A stretch of DNA of 64,000 nucleotides from Ursus arctos. Taxonomy: Eukaryota > Chordata > Mammalia > Carnivora > Ursidae. Within the stretch, counting starts at the first letter, position 1; each line of letters starts with the position of its first letter. The position numbers and the translations under genes are program-made. Where the stretch lies: contig NW_026622930.1 of NCBI RefSeq assembly GCF_023065955.2, positions 18,453,449 through 18,517,448 on the forward strand, read 5' to 3'. Under the pieces are notes generated by a model that saw nothing but the letters and a program-made list of their open reading frames with translations, had not been told where the DNA came from and searched no databases. This document shows, piece after piece, positions 50,353-62,189 of the stretch.

Positions 50353-51019
50353 TAACTTTAATACCTGACACATGGTAGTTCCTCGATGTGTATGTGTTTA
50401 TTTCAATTCAATCTTATCTTTCTGGTTGCATTTTAAACATAAGTCCCACTTTAAGAAAACTTGAATTCAAATATATGAAATTATAAAAATTAAGTTAGGG
50501 TACACTATTCAAAGAGTATAAAGGTTCAGAATTGGTAAGCCTTTCTGTAAATGTAATATATGACTAGACTTTAAAAAACCAATTTAAAGAACAATTTTGG
50601 AGTACGTCAAGTACATCTGAGAACTTACAAAAAGCTCAGTGTCATCTCAGAATTTAGTTCAAAGCAAATGACACCAGAACCTTAGGATGTGAATTCATTT
50701 TATATAGTTAGTCGTTGATATCTTTGGAATGTATGGGAATATACATTTAAGAATTGTCTACAGAAGATGTCTTTATTTTTAATTCATCTTACTCTGTGTT
50801 TCAAACGTACGAAAGTGACCATGTGCTGATCCCTGGTTTCATAGCCATATCTGGCTGTGACTTGAGACTGTTTCATCTTAAGAGAATCTAGGATTGGAAA
50901 TTAAGGTGAAACAATCTCATCATTAAAGTTGTCCAATTGTTGATCTGAGCCTCATCACATTGTAATGAAAGGCAGTGTTAGGGATCTGACGCCCTTCTTT
51001 ATCTGTGTAAGAGAACAGA
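50353..51019. other. AT-rich unique DNA
   Basis: Nothing recognised. Confidence 0.4.
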
Positions 51020-51200
51020 GTTGTCACTGAGCTCAGGCACTGGAGTCATACTGATTTGGATTCAGATTTTATCCCAACTGTTTACTTCGTGACATTGGGC
51101 AATATGAACCTTCTCCAAAGCCTTTTGTCCCTTAAGTTTTACTGATAATGTGAATACTTCCCTGAAAGATCTGTTCTAAATATTAAATCCAATGGTACAT
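51020..51200 (+). repeat. MIR relic
   Basis: 'caggcactggagtcatactg', 'atttggattcagattttatc', 'cgtgacattgggcaatatga' and the closing 'aatattaaatccaatggtac' follow MIR order. Confidence 0.65.
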
Positions 51201-51220
51201 AGGGAATACTTAGATCCCAT

Positions 51221-51560
51221 CTGCACTGTTACGACCCTGACGAAGAGGAGCCCAGACCCAGGTTCAGCCGGCTTTCCGTCAGGAGCAGACGGTCAGTGGT
51301 GGCTGACTTTAAACGAAGGGCTCAGAGAGCAGAAGCAGGTAGACGTGAGCATGCTCCTAATGCGAAAATGTGGAAAAGAACGTATTAGGTTGAGTCGACA
51401 CCTACTTCATGTTTCTGATGTACTTGGTTATCAGAGCAAGGACCTGGTGGGCACACCGTGCAGTGTCCCAGCACTATTCCCTTTCGGGGACTGGTTCCCT
51501 TACTTTGTATCGGGGTTGTTCTGTGAGACTGCCTTTGAGAGATGCAAGTGAAATGTCCAA
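51221..51560. other. CpG-dense patch with 119-residue open frame
   Basis: I count about 13 CpG sites in 340 bp, far above the surrounding AT-rich, CpG-poor DNA. A plus-strand frame (51192-51551, 119 residues) spans it. It begins inside the MIR relic and has no recognised domain, so a protein is not supported. Possibilities are a regulatory element, an exon of a non-coding RNA, a young insertion of unknown kind, or chance. Confidence 0.3.
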
Positions 51561-51834
51561 ATGACTGCCTCGTGAGTCTGGCACCTAATTACAGAGATAG
51601 AAAACAGTTGAAATTGAAACGTCTTTTATGATTACTTGTGGCGTCTGCACAACGTGAACCATTGCCCACTTTGACAGGATTATCCTCGTATTCTAAAGGT
51701 GAGCGTGTGTCTCAATATCTTCCAAACTTGCTCTGTGTTGTTTGCTGGGGTTGCAAGGATTCATAGTCAAAGCACATGGACTACTTCCCGTACTTAGAAG
51801 GCAGTTTATTTCTTCAATAATATTTATAATAAAT
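51561..51834. other. unique DNA
   Basis: Some CpG enrichment continues to about 51710. Nothing is recognised. Confidence 0.35.
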
Positions 51835-52000
51835 ATTTGTAAGTGTAACATTTGCAAAGTGGCTGAGCACATACCATGATAGATGTCATTTTCTCCATTT
51901 TACAGATGAGGAAATACAGGTCACAGGACTAGAAGTGACAACACTAGGATGGCAATCCAGGTCGTAAGCTACCAGAACGAATGAATATAACCACTAAGTT
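51835..52000. repeat. MIR3/L2-like relic
   Basis: 'ctccattttacagatgagga' then 'aatacaggtcacaggactag' matches the ancient repeat phrase seen elsewhere in the window. Confidence 0.6.
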
Positions 52001-52107
52001 ATGTGCCTCAGCAGTCCTGCTCCGCTGGTTGGAGCGTAACCAGTGCACCTTCTAGTAGCGGAAAAACAGGGGAAGAAAGGCAGCATAAAAGAAAATGGAT
52101 CGTATCA

Positions 52108-52515
52108 TGTGCCCTTGCTAAATTCATACGTTGAAAGTCATAACCCACAGTACCTCAGAGTCTAACCTGATTTGGAAATAGGATCATTGCAGATGAAATT
52201 AGTTAAATTAAAGTGAGGTCATTAGGGTGGGCCATAATGCAATATTGTGAACTTCTAAAAAAGCATGCCATGTGAAAGGAAAGAGACACATGTAGAGAAA
52301 AGATGTTGTGAAGGCAGAGAGAAGAGATGGCCATTGTCATGCCAGCAAGAGAGCCTGGAGCAGATGTTCCCCTCCCTCACAGCCCCCAGAAGAAATCAGC
52401 AGAGTGGACACCTCGATCTTAGACTTCTAGCTTCCAGAACAGTAAGAAAATATATTCCTGTTGTTGAAGCCACCCAGTGTGTAAGACAGCCTTAGCAAAC
52501 GAATACAGACAACCA
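52108..52515 (+). repeat. ERVL-MaLR-type LTR (MLT1/MST-like)
   Basis: Plus-strand LTR: 'aaattcatacgttgaaagtc', 'tacctcagagtctaacctga', 'cattgcagatgaaattagtt', 'gaggtcattagggtgggcc', 'ttagacttctagcttccaga', 'gaagccacccagtgtgtaag', 'caaacgaatacagac'. It shares a 20-base identity with the minus-strand LTR at 5040-5493. A 76-residue frame here is incidental. Confidence 0.8.
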
Positions 52516-54401
52516 GACTAACATACCATTTTCATTCTATAGCCAAGAGGGAAAAAAAAAAAAAAGAAATCGTTCAATTAAGAATGAAATGTTCCACACA
52601 TGGGATCTCAGCATTGGCTTTGAAACCAAGTATAGCAGAGGATCCTGGTGTTAAGGACAAGACAAAAAAGTACTTTCTCTTAGTAAAAGTATGTTTCATT
52701 GAGTGCATTCCATGGATGCGCATGAATTAGACCTTGAAGGGTCTAATTTCCCTCAGTGGCTCCCATGGTGCACTGCAAGATCCCCCCCGGGAACTGCGTG
52801 TCTGCTTCCATTCTCACTCTCTTCTGCCTCCCGTTCCACTCCGAAATCATAACACCTTCACCTGCTGCCACTGTTTCTCTCTCTTTTGTTAAGACCAGTA
52901 ATGTAAGTACAATTTATAGATCAGTTATAGAGAAAACGATGAGCATACAGACTCTGAAAAACTTGCATTAATATTTTTTTAATTGATAAGTGAATTGAAA
53001 TGTTCTCAAACAAATGTCCAAAACTGTTAAAAAGATGGAAAATATCATCTCAGTCCAATGTGTGGACAACTTTTGATTTGTAGACAATAAGATTTTTAAG
53101 CCTGTATACATTTCTTGGGAAGCAAGTTCGAATTTTTGAGAGTATTGTCTTATGAACTAAAGACTAGTATAATTGAGAATGGTTAGAACAGGGGAAAAGC
53201 AAGCTTTTCTGTAAACTCAGCAGAAGGGAAGTGAGGCCAACTTTTCACTTCATAGAGGAGTTGTTCTTCAAGTAGGGGAAGAGTAGATAGATCAGTTAAA
53301 TAGCTGGGATACACTCCTGTCCCTTCCTCCAAAGCCTGGAGATCTTCATGTGCAAAACACTTCTATTTCATGGAGTTGAGCTTCACCTTATCTCCCAGAT
53401 GGGTAAGGGTAACCAGAATGCAAGAAAAAGCATTTGTTGTTTCCATTTACTCAACTAGTGTTTACCAGCTACCAGGTTCACAGTGCTCCAGATTCAGTGA
53501 GGAACAAAACTGATAGATCTTACACATAAACAATTGTGATGCCGTATCATGCGAGATCATGAACACTTCTCAATGTATTTCCCAAAGGTTTCCTTTAGGC
53601 TGAGGTTCAGCAGAGGGCATTGAAGGTAGGGATTGTCAAGAGAAAAAGCTGCAAGTTTATTTCATAGGTGCAACTTGAATTAAAAACATTGTATAAACTA
53701 TTGCTTTCTTGCATTTGGTAATAAGCAAAGTTGCGAGTTTTGTTAATAAATCATTTAATTGATGAAGACAAGGTGAAATGCTTCTCTGTTTTCTTGTTAA
53801 TAAGGTCTCTTGAAATCTTGTTCGTGAATCAAAAGCAATCTGTACTGGCTACCAGCTCCTTAATGATCTACCCGCTCAGGGAGAAGAAACTTAACCGCCA
53901 TCCAGTGGTTGGATAGAACAAATGCTCTTGAATTGAGAGAAGAAAAAAGTCACATGTTAGGAGGAAGGGTCCACACACATGTACACACGCATATGCACAT
54001 GTATACAAAAAACTAAAACAAAATAAAGCAAATAAAACTGATTCCTACAGATGACGATGTAAGGTCTAGCTTGAGACATACAGAAATATTATGGGGAGTA
54101 AAGAGTGAAATTTCCCATGAACGGAACCAGACATGAGATCGAATTGTAAATCACATGCACACTACTTCACTACAACCAAGCTGGAATAATTCCTAAACAA
54201 TACCTCACAGCTGAAATTCGAAAGCTTAGGGTCTCAGCAAAGGAAGACAATCCATCACAATGCTAAGCTAGCTGATTCTCCACGTGACACTGGTTCTCCA
54301 GTCACCCACAACTGAGGACGTTTCAGGTGAAATAGAACATATTACCTCTACGAGGGTCATCTTGGACATTATTGCAAACTATAGTTTGATGCTATACCAT
54401 C
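52516..54401. other. unique DNA, no gene seen
   Basis: Poly-A at 52552-52565. 53455-53525 resembles the old repeat at 48540. Frames of 61 and 71 residues are unremarkable. Confidence 0.4.
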
Positions 54402-54422
54402 TTTTTTTTTTTTTTTTTTTTT
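54402..54422. repeat. poly-T tract
   Basis: Twenty-one T's with no SINE or L1 body attached on either side that I recognise. Confidence 0.9.
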
Positions 54423-54609
54423 GGTCATGATTTATGAGATCCCACCTACTAATAATGGAGGTGGGGCAGAAGAACTCATTCTGGAACAAAGGATTCAAGT
54501 GAACGATGAAACAATGTTACAGAAAACCAGTATCCTGAAACTAACTACGCTTTTCCCCACCAGCAATGGTCATCATAATTCCCCCAAAGCTGAATAAGCA
54601 GAAGGTGCA

Positions 54610-54649
54610 ATTTTATTGGTGTTTACCAATAAAATATTTACCAATAAAT
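54610..54649. repeat. perfect 11-bp inverted repeat plus direct repeat
   Basis: attttattggt (54610-54620) and accaataaaat (54625-54635) are exact reverse complements around a 4-base loop. 'tttaccaataaa' then repeats at 54637-54648. Each arm contains an ATTGG/CCAAT core. Confidence 0.85.
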
Positions 54650-55057
54650 CTCAGTGGCTATCTGTGAATGGTCCTATATATTGGAATGTCTCTGTAAGAA
54701 CTTCATCAATAGGCAAAGAAGCTCTTATCTATTCAATCCTTTCTAATTACTGTATTTCAAATGTGTTCTGTTCTCATATACTCTGAAGAGTAATCTTCTG
54801 AGGCATTCTTTCTTAGAGTTCTGAGCTTAATTCTGAGTCATGGTGTCAACTTGACTACAGAGCTATAGAGAATGAGGTTTTATGATCCTAATATAATAAG
54901 CAGAAGCAAACAGACTCTGCTCCCTTCCCCCTCCCCCATAAAAGGATATGTACATGACTAGAAGATATATGATCATCTAAATTCATCAATCAGTATCTCA
55001 AATATTTTATTGGGAATTATTTGCCTCCTTCTAATCCTCAACTATAAAAGAAGACAT
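54650..55057. other. unique DNA
   Basis: Nothing recognised. Confidence 0.4.
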
Positions 55058-55216
55058 AAACAAACAAAAGTCTTTTTTTATTAGTTTCAGAGGTAGAATT
55101 CAGTGATTCATCAGTTGCATAGAATACCTAGTGCTCATTCCATCACTCACCCTCCTTAATACCCATCACCCAGTTAGCCTCTCCCCGCACTCACCTCCCA
55201 AACAAACAAAACTCTT
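55058..55216 (-). mobile_element. very short L1 3' terminus with target duplication
   Basis: About 125 bp (55075-55199) of carnivore L1 3' end in antisense: 'ttagtttcagaggtagaatt', 'gattcatcagttgcatagaa', 'cttaatacccatcacccagt'. Flanked by aaacaaacaaaagtctt (55058-55074) and aaacaaacaaaactctt (55200-55216), differing at one base. Confidence 0.9.
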
Positions 55217-58200
55217 ACAACACAGACTCCAAAAACCAAATTATTCTTAAGGAAAGATAAAAGAATTAAAAGCACTTAGATCTTGTATTTGTGTCAGTCT
55301 GGGTTGCAGTCAACTCATGGATTTACATGAAAAAAATGGGATCAAAGCTTTGAAATTTAATAATGACTATTAAAGAGAAAGTGTACTAAGTAAAAAACCA
55401 GCTTTGTGCAGTGAATCATATTCAGTGAACCACACAACTACCCATTCTTTTAAAAAGCATTTGTTCAGCACCAATAGATGCAGGACGATAGGCAATTGAA
55501 TAAGGAAAAACCTTCCCTCTTGAGGTGCTCAGGACCTAGTCAGTAGTTATGAAACTATATGGTAATTATCTGTTCTCCAGTTACACGCAACACGGGTATA
55601 GACAAAACACGAAGTGAGTGCAACAGAAAATGCAATTAACTGTGCAGGAGTCTGAGATATTATTTGAGTCAAATCTTGAAAGATTTCTCTTTTTTTAACA
55701 CAAGAATATTTAGTGACAAATACTTAACTTGGCTTTAGGTAAGAGTTACAGTAGACTATATATATTATGTTTCAAAAACAAAAGAGGTTTTGTTTTTTGT
55801 TTTTTCCCTCATGCAAATAATAGTCCACCACAGCAATTCAGGTCAGTCACTTATTTTCTCAGCAGTAATTCAGGAACCAGTTTCCTTTTATCTTGTTCTG
55901 TCATCTTGCATGGACTTGCCATGGCTAGGGAAAAAAAAAAAAAAAAAGGACCTGGCGGTCAGAATCCTGAGTCAGGTTTGGTGTTCTGTGTTGTCATGAT
56001 TAAGTCTGCAAGCTTTAAGTTTCTGTATTTTAATTCTGTCAATTGTGAAATAAATTTTCTTATTGCTAAAGCCTATGTTTTAACCTCCAGGGGATTAAGG
56101 CCATAAAATATGTTAGATCCCATTATATTTTTAAAAAGTCTTTATCAGGTTAAAAAGCTTGATTTATTTAAGCTAGGGTCACATCCTTATAAATAAATTT
56201 TCAAGTACTACAACCATGAGAAAAATATGAAAGTACACTAGGTTTCTTTTCAGTGCTTTTTCTAAGTGTATTTACATCATTCTTTGTCTCCAGGTCTCAC
56301 GCTGTCCAGTGCTTGCTCAGTGTCCTTGTGGAATTTACTAGCTAAGCAGGCCAGTTTGGAAAGTGCTTCACAATTCCTCAGACTCTACATCTTGATCTTC
56401 TCTAATTAGTGTATCCTCCCTAATATCCATAATATCATTGCCTTTCTGAACTGTCCTAAGAAAAACACAAGGTAACAAAATGATTCCAAATAGATGCTGT
56501 TAATAGCAGTATCTTATCCTTCTCAACTTGTAGCTGCATTTAATCTATAACCTCCGATGCCTTAAACTGTAGAATACTAAAAAGTTCCAAGGAAGTTTTG
56601 AGCGATCGATCATCTGGCACTCAGGAAATCACACAGTGAAGAAAAAGTTACTAATTTAACTCTGTGCAGGGCTGGCTTATTCTTATTGGCCAATTTTTAT
56701 GGTATGGTAGACATTTGAGTGAGTATTACAATGTATATTAGAAAAAAGCATATTGATTTTTTGGGGGTAATATTATTTATATAATTCAATTTAAATCAGC
56801 TTAACGGTCTTTGAAAGTTTTGGTGCATCTCTTGATTTGGTTCCAGAACGCTTAACTTTATTTTCATTTTTATACGAAAATATAGGAGAATTTGGAAACT
56901 TTTCTCACAGCTAGAGCACAATATTCTATAACTAATAGAAACCTAAGAAGAGAAGAGTTACTTGTATAAGTTTTGTGTGTTCATGTATGTGTATGTATGT
57001 GTCTGTATACACATATATATAAAATAGTTCTCAAAGATTTAATAAATCTACTCAGCTAAAATTTGCTCTAAATAGAAAATCTGCAGATTTGTCCCAAGAT
57101 CCCTTCAGGAGTCTCTGAAGTTGTGTAGATAGGTTAGAATTTGTTTCAATCCATGGAAATGCCCCTGTGTTTTTAGAAAAGATAATATATTCTTATAATT
57201 TGAACTTAAATGTGAAAAAGATGAGGTTGACCCTTGATTTAAGTTGTTCTTCCATTGGTAATAAGGAATTTTCAATTACTTACATTTCTTAAAAATGTGG
57301 ACTCCATTTTCAGATCCCACATTATGTTCCTCGAACCTTCAGGCTCGTATTATTACAAAACCAAGTGCAGTAAAAGCAACTTAATTGCCACTGTGTGACT
57401 CAAAGAAAGGTCCCAGAATCAAGTTTGGTTGACCTTGTTTGCTTGACTTAGGTAATACTTCTGTCCTTGAACCAGTCCCTGTGGCCAGGAGAATGGATCA
57501 CTCTGACTTAAATCATACTCTCCAGCCTTGGATAAGGACATAATGATAGTCTCACCAGAACAAGAGTGAGAGCAGAGTATGGGACTGTGGGCAGATGTTG
57601 GACAGAGTGTGATCCACTGTTTAAGAAGAAAAGAGAATGTAAATTAGAGAGAAAATTAACAAGGAAATTAGCAAACATCCAATACAGCTTGTTAGCTTGA
57701 TTATGGCATATAATATGTGATCTTACTCTTTTTATCATTATGGCCTAAATAACAGAGCTACAAAGTAATGAAACATGCTAATAATGGAAAGGATTATGAC
57801 TTAGACTCCTCCTCCAGTAAATTGCAGCTGTAGGTTTAAAAAGGAAAAACATTAACAACCAAAACAATAAAATCCCCATCTTATGCCACTTCCAAATAAT
57901 GAAATTTCCTCTATAAAATACTGAGGCATCAAATCTGTGTGTTCTGTAACTTTTCCTAATTAAAGAGAATAATTCTATTCAACATCATAGGTGTAATGAC
58001 AACCAGGCGTGTGCTTAAAAAAGTGGGGAGACTGTTTTTGTTTTCTTAATATTGTGAGTAAGCCATTGACCATATTCATTTATCTCTGTTGACACATTCT
58101 CATTTCCCTAATCCAAATGACTTTGGGTCAGAAAGCAAACATTTTTGCCAGAAAAAAGTAAAAACAAAACATTCTTTACTCATAAAGTTACAACTGATGA

Positions 58201-58376
58201 AAAACCAGGGACAATAATAAATATTCTTTTGCAATTTTTCAATAACATTTATAGCTGGAAGTGCTACATTGTTGACTACAAGACAATTTGGAAATGAAAA
58301 AAAATTTCAAATGTGCAGTGATATTTTAATAAGAAGAAGCAGGAATTTCAAAAGAGAATTGTGATTATAAATATGT
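55217..58376. other. AT-rich unique DNA, no gene supported
   Basis: About 3.2 kb. A 125-residue plus frame (55729-56106) and an overlapping 69-residue frame run through a poly-A tract (55931-55947, giving poly-K) and are not genes. A TG/TA-rich patch lies at 56970-57020, and old-repeat words near 55455-55560. Confidence 0.4.
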
Positions 58377-58603
58377 CTCTGATGTTGTATTTTTTTTTAA
58401 GATTTTATTTATTTATTTGACAGAGATAGAGACAGCCAGCAAGAGAGGGAACACAAGCAGGGGGAATGGGAGAGGAAGAAGCAGGCTCTCAGCAGAAGAG
58501 CCTGACGCGGGGCTCGATCCCAGAACTTCGGGATCACGCCCTGAGCCGAAGGCAGACGCTTAACGACTGAGCCACCCAGGCGCCCCTCTGATGTTGTATT
58601 TTT
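58377..58603 (-). mobile_element. SINE (CAN/SINEC, young type)
   Basis: Minus-strand body 58395-58585 with a perfect 18-bp duplication ctctgatgttgtattttt (58377-58394, 58586-58603). Head 'gcgcccc' intact. A 67-residue frame on the SINE strand is only SINE sequence. Confidence 0.97.
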
Positions 58604-58889
58604 AATTCCCATGTTCTAAGTGCATAAAAATCCCTTACGTGGATATGACCAGCGCCTCCTTATTTGAGGGGAATAAATGGATGAAATGGAGCAGCAAATA
58701 GAACCTGGAATAAGGGCTGTATTTTATATGTTGGGAATTTTGTGGTCAGGTTAAAAAAAAAAAAAAAAAGGAAACAAATGTGAGCAAAGGATGAGTTAGA
58801 TTAACCACTTTGCCAATTGAAACAGACTTCCCAAGCCAGCACATGAAATGTGTGGCCAAGGAGAGCACAATGGAGAGAATCTTTGAGCT
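58604..58889. other. unique DNA with poly-A tract
   Basis: Seventeen A's at 58753-58769 with no attached element recognised. Nothing else. Confidence 0.4.
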
Positions 58890-59930
58890 ATCTTGTGGAC
58901 AGATGTGACTATTATCCTGGCTGACCTTCAGAGACTCGTAGATGGGTCTCACATCTGGTACACGAGTGCATCACTGAGCCAATTTCCTTCAGAAAGTCAG
59001 ATAGATCGTGGAAATGGCTCGAGGCCGAGGCTCTGTGTGTGGTGCGGGCAGGAACGGGGTGCTGTGGAGGTTGGCACCTGGGACATGGAACAATGGCATG
59101 ATTCAGCCCAGAGGCCTGGAACAGTAATGCCTCTTTGCAAATGAACAGCATTTCCCAGCTCATGGTTTTCCGCCTGATTTTCCTGTAAATGTAAATCAGA
59201 ATTAAGAAGGGAGCGAGAACATGACCTTGGATGCTTACACTTATCTGTAGTATGAGATGCATTTTTCAAGAGAGAAGGGCAAACCTCAAATGATCTGAGG
59301 GTTACATTAGCGTGCCAAAGCAACTTCTTCTGCAAACTCAGACCCGTTTCAGATGCAAAGCCTCTCTGAAAATCTCCGGAGTGCAGGCTTTCTAGCCTCC
59401 CCTCTGGGAGTTCCCATTTGGGGTCTTGCCTGGAAATGGCCCAGAACAGATTCCTCTTGCTGTTCCAATACTTGTATTTCTCCACTTCCTGTCTGTAAAA
59501 CCAGAATCCATAGAAACTAATGTGTGAAAAGAGACAAATCAGAATTATAGGTATTATTCGATGTAAAAACTGCTCTCACGCTTATACTTTACCCAAGGGT
59601 TTCTCTTTTTACGAGTTTACACTGGGGTATGTTCACAGAGCAGTGTGCGCCTAATCCCGGCTGTCATGTTTAGTCTGGTACGCTTGCTCAGGCGTTTCTC
59701 TGTGCGAGAGAAAACACTTCATACCCCTGTCCTCCGCAGTCAGGCTGGGGCAGAGCACCCCTCCAGCTGCTCCGCGGAGGAAGCGCCGCCGCCTCTCAAC
59801 GTGGCCTGCGCAGCCTGGGTGCAGACACCACTCATAACAGGCCAGCGCTCCTGTTGCCCAGGTTATGAAATGGGCGGATTAGAATTCTTTCCAGCACCTG
59901 TTTGCCTATGGCTTTGCTATGGAAATTAAG
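58890..59930. other. GC/CpG-rich block with the window's longest open frame
   Basis: Clearly richer in G+C and CpG than the rest, most strongly at about 58980-59110 and 59640-59880 (including 'tccgcggaggaagcgccgcc'). A 162-residue minus-strand frame (59485-58997) overlaps frames of 83 (plus) and 116 residues (minus), and a 94-residue plus frame lies at 59645-59929. No signal peptide, domain or motif is recognised, and the overlapping frames suggest composition rather than coding. Candidate enhancer, promoter or non-coding exon. Confidence 0.35.
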
Positions 59931-60366
59931 CTTGGAATTTATTCTAGAAGTCTGGAAACTGAAGTTTAAATTTACTCAATTTTGAAAATGTGCAGAGAAT
60001 ATGAAGGTGTTTTTTTTTTTTTCTTCTATTTCCCTTTCACTAAAAGGTTTTATTACTTCAGACTAATGGCATTGTTGCCCTCAGGGGAAATGCTATTATG
60101 AACCTCTTTGAGACCTGTCAGGAAGCACACTGGAAAAATTTACTGATGGATTACCCAGTGTGCACTGCGGTTCATGCCTTCCCATTCCCTTGAAGATGGT
60201 AGGATGCAGGGTGGAAGGTGGAGATGGTGGGTAGGGGGCAGGGATGGGAGACATGTTAGAAATGACTTTTAGTAAATGGACAGCAACATATTGAACGATT
60301 ATCAATTATAATTTCCTTAATAATTCTATGCAACAAAGATTTTGGTATTAAATGAAAATTATATAT
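59931..60366. other. unique DNA
   Basis: A 69-residue minus frame (60096-60305) and a poly-T at 60010-60021. Nothing recognised. Confidence 0.4.
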
Positions 60367-60371
60367 GTGTG

Positions 60372-60410
<39 letters not shown>
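60367..60410. repeat. (TG)n microsatellite
   Basis: About twenty TG units, interrupted once near the start by CA. Confidence 0.97.
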
Positions 60411-60412
<2 letters not shown>

Positions 60413-60429
60413 CCACTGTATCAATCATA

Positions 60430-60699
60430 GTGTCTCTAAGCTCAGGACCCCCCTAGGAAACAGAGCCTGAAACAGATTTTTGCAAAAAGTAGTTTATTTT
60501 GGGATGCTTTCAATGTACAGGTTTAAGAACCTGGAGGAATGAACAAGGGTGGAGGGAAGCCAGTACAAAGAGGCATTAATAAGCTGGCTCACTGCCATGG
60601 GCAACTAGGGTTTAGTCCTGCGAAGATACTACATGATCTAAGTAAAATATGTGCCTTAGAATTGTTCATGCAAAAGAAGGGAGAAGGAAGTAGTGGTTG
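60430..60699. other. possible old interspersed repeat
   Basis: 'aggaaacagagcctgaaaca' then 'gcaaaaagtagtttattttg' follows a common mammalian repeat wording that I recall without a safe name. Confidence 0.3.
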
Positions 60700-60707
60700 T
60701 TTTCTTT

Positions 60708-60798
<91 letters not shown>

Positions 60799-60811
60799 CT
60801 TCTTTTTTTTC
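60700..60811. repeat. compound (CTTT)n-(CT)n-(CTTT)n microsatellite
   Basis: About 110 bp of pure pyrimidine on this strand, with CTTT arrays flanking a central CT array, i.e. near mirror symmetry. Frames of 91 and 67 residues that read it as poly S/F/L are artefacts. Confidence 0.98.
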
Positions 60812-61957
60812 TAACTCCTATGCCTTGTCAGTCAGAAGTTACCTTATGGTTTGCTAATGTCATCTCAATTCCACGTTTGTTCACTCATCAGAATATTTGA
60901 ATAGATTTCTGAAGACATTCCAGGCAGGGAAGTCCAGAGCCCAGGGGCTGAAAGAGGAAAGCATATGATACAATTGCTGGATGTGAAGTGGTAAGAGGTT
61001 GCCCTAGTTTATCCTTGTGCTTCAGCAATGCCTGGAGTAAAAGGATGAGCTGAGGGAAGGTAAGGCTGGGCAACAGAGCAGTCTCATTCAGTGTCCCCAT
61101 AGGAAGCAAATAGCATAGATGGAATACAATAATTTGAAAATGTGCCATTTACCTAGAGTGGATATAGGAGGACTACAGGATGGTAATGAGAACTTAGCAA
61201 CAATTGAGCTCTTGCTTTCAGAAAATGACTAGAAAATGAGCGTCTCGTGGAACCGAGACAGAGATGAGTAGGTTCAGCTTCCTCTGGAGAAGCAGTGACC
61301 TCCCAACAGAGGTGGCCAGGAATAAGCTACTGGATCGGGAGGGAGCCCCAGAAATGGGTAGCTACCCTGTGACCCTCAAGTCCTACTGGGATTCCTCATT
61401 CACTGAAGCAAAGAAAAAGACGGCAGGGAGACTGGTTGGTATGCTCTCTACATATCAGCCTTCTGAGGCAGAACAAGGCAGAGAAGCGAGAAGAACAGAC
61501 CTAGGAAAGCAAAATGGATATATATCTGGAAAAATGATTCAACGGAGATATTTGCCTGCATGACTATTTTTGCATCGATCTTGGTTAATCTTAACCAGCT
61601 CTGCAAATGGCAAGCTGGCCATGGCTAAACTTGGTTTTGAACCCGTGACTGAAAATTTTTAAAAATTTATTTAACATAAAAATATAATAGAAATTTTTGA
61701 AGATAAAATTTATGCAAAAGACTCAAAGTCATTCATAATATTATAGCTCAGAAGTAATCACTGTAGTATTGGCACAAGATGCTTGCTAAATTGAGTCAAC
61801 TGCTATAAACATATGACATCATGATATAGAATTGCTTATTTAGATTGGTAAATATTCTTGAAAATATAATTTGTAATATTCCATTTAATTTGACTATTTT
61901 TATTGTTGCTTATTTAGGTTAATTCTATTATTCCCTATGAACTAATTTATTTATTTA
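60812..61957. other. unique DNA, no gene supported
   Basis: Moderately balanced DNA with a 99-residue plus frame (61264-61563) and an 86-residue minus frame (60888-61148), neither recognised. It may continue the old repeat at 60430. Confidence 0.35.
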
Positions 61958-62182
61958 CTTTATTCAATATATTTTTTAAAAGATCTTATTTATTTATTTA
62001 ACAGAGAGAGAGACAGCCAGCGAGAGAGGGAACACAGGCACGGGGAGTGGGTGAGGAAGAACCAGGCTCCCAGAAGAGGAGCCTGATGTGGGGCTTGATC
62101 CCAGGACTCTGGGATCATGCCCTGAGCCAAAGGCAGACGCTTAACGACTGAGCCACCCAGGTGCTCCAGCTTTATTCAATAT
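61958..62182 (-). mobile_element. SINE (CAN/SINEC)
   Basis: Minus-strand body about 61976-62169. Head diverged at the end ('cacccaggtgctcca'). Duplication ctttattcaatat at 61958-61970 and 62170-62182. Confidence 0.95.
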
Positions 62183-62189
62183 TTTTATG

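Noticed and set aside
55729..56106. 125-residue plus-strand frame
   Set aside because: It runs through a 17-A homopolymer (poly-lysine) and matches no family.
58997..59485. 162-residue minus-strand frame as a protein-coding gene
   Set aside because: No motif, domain or family resemblance, and overlapping frames on both strands. Kept only as a finding on composition and possible exon status.
60539..60900. Serine/leucine/phenylalanine-rich proteins
   Set aside because: These are translations of the CTTT/CT microsatellite.
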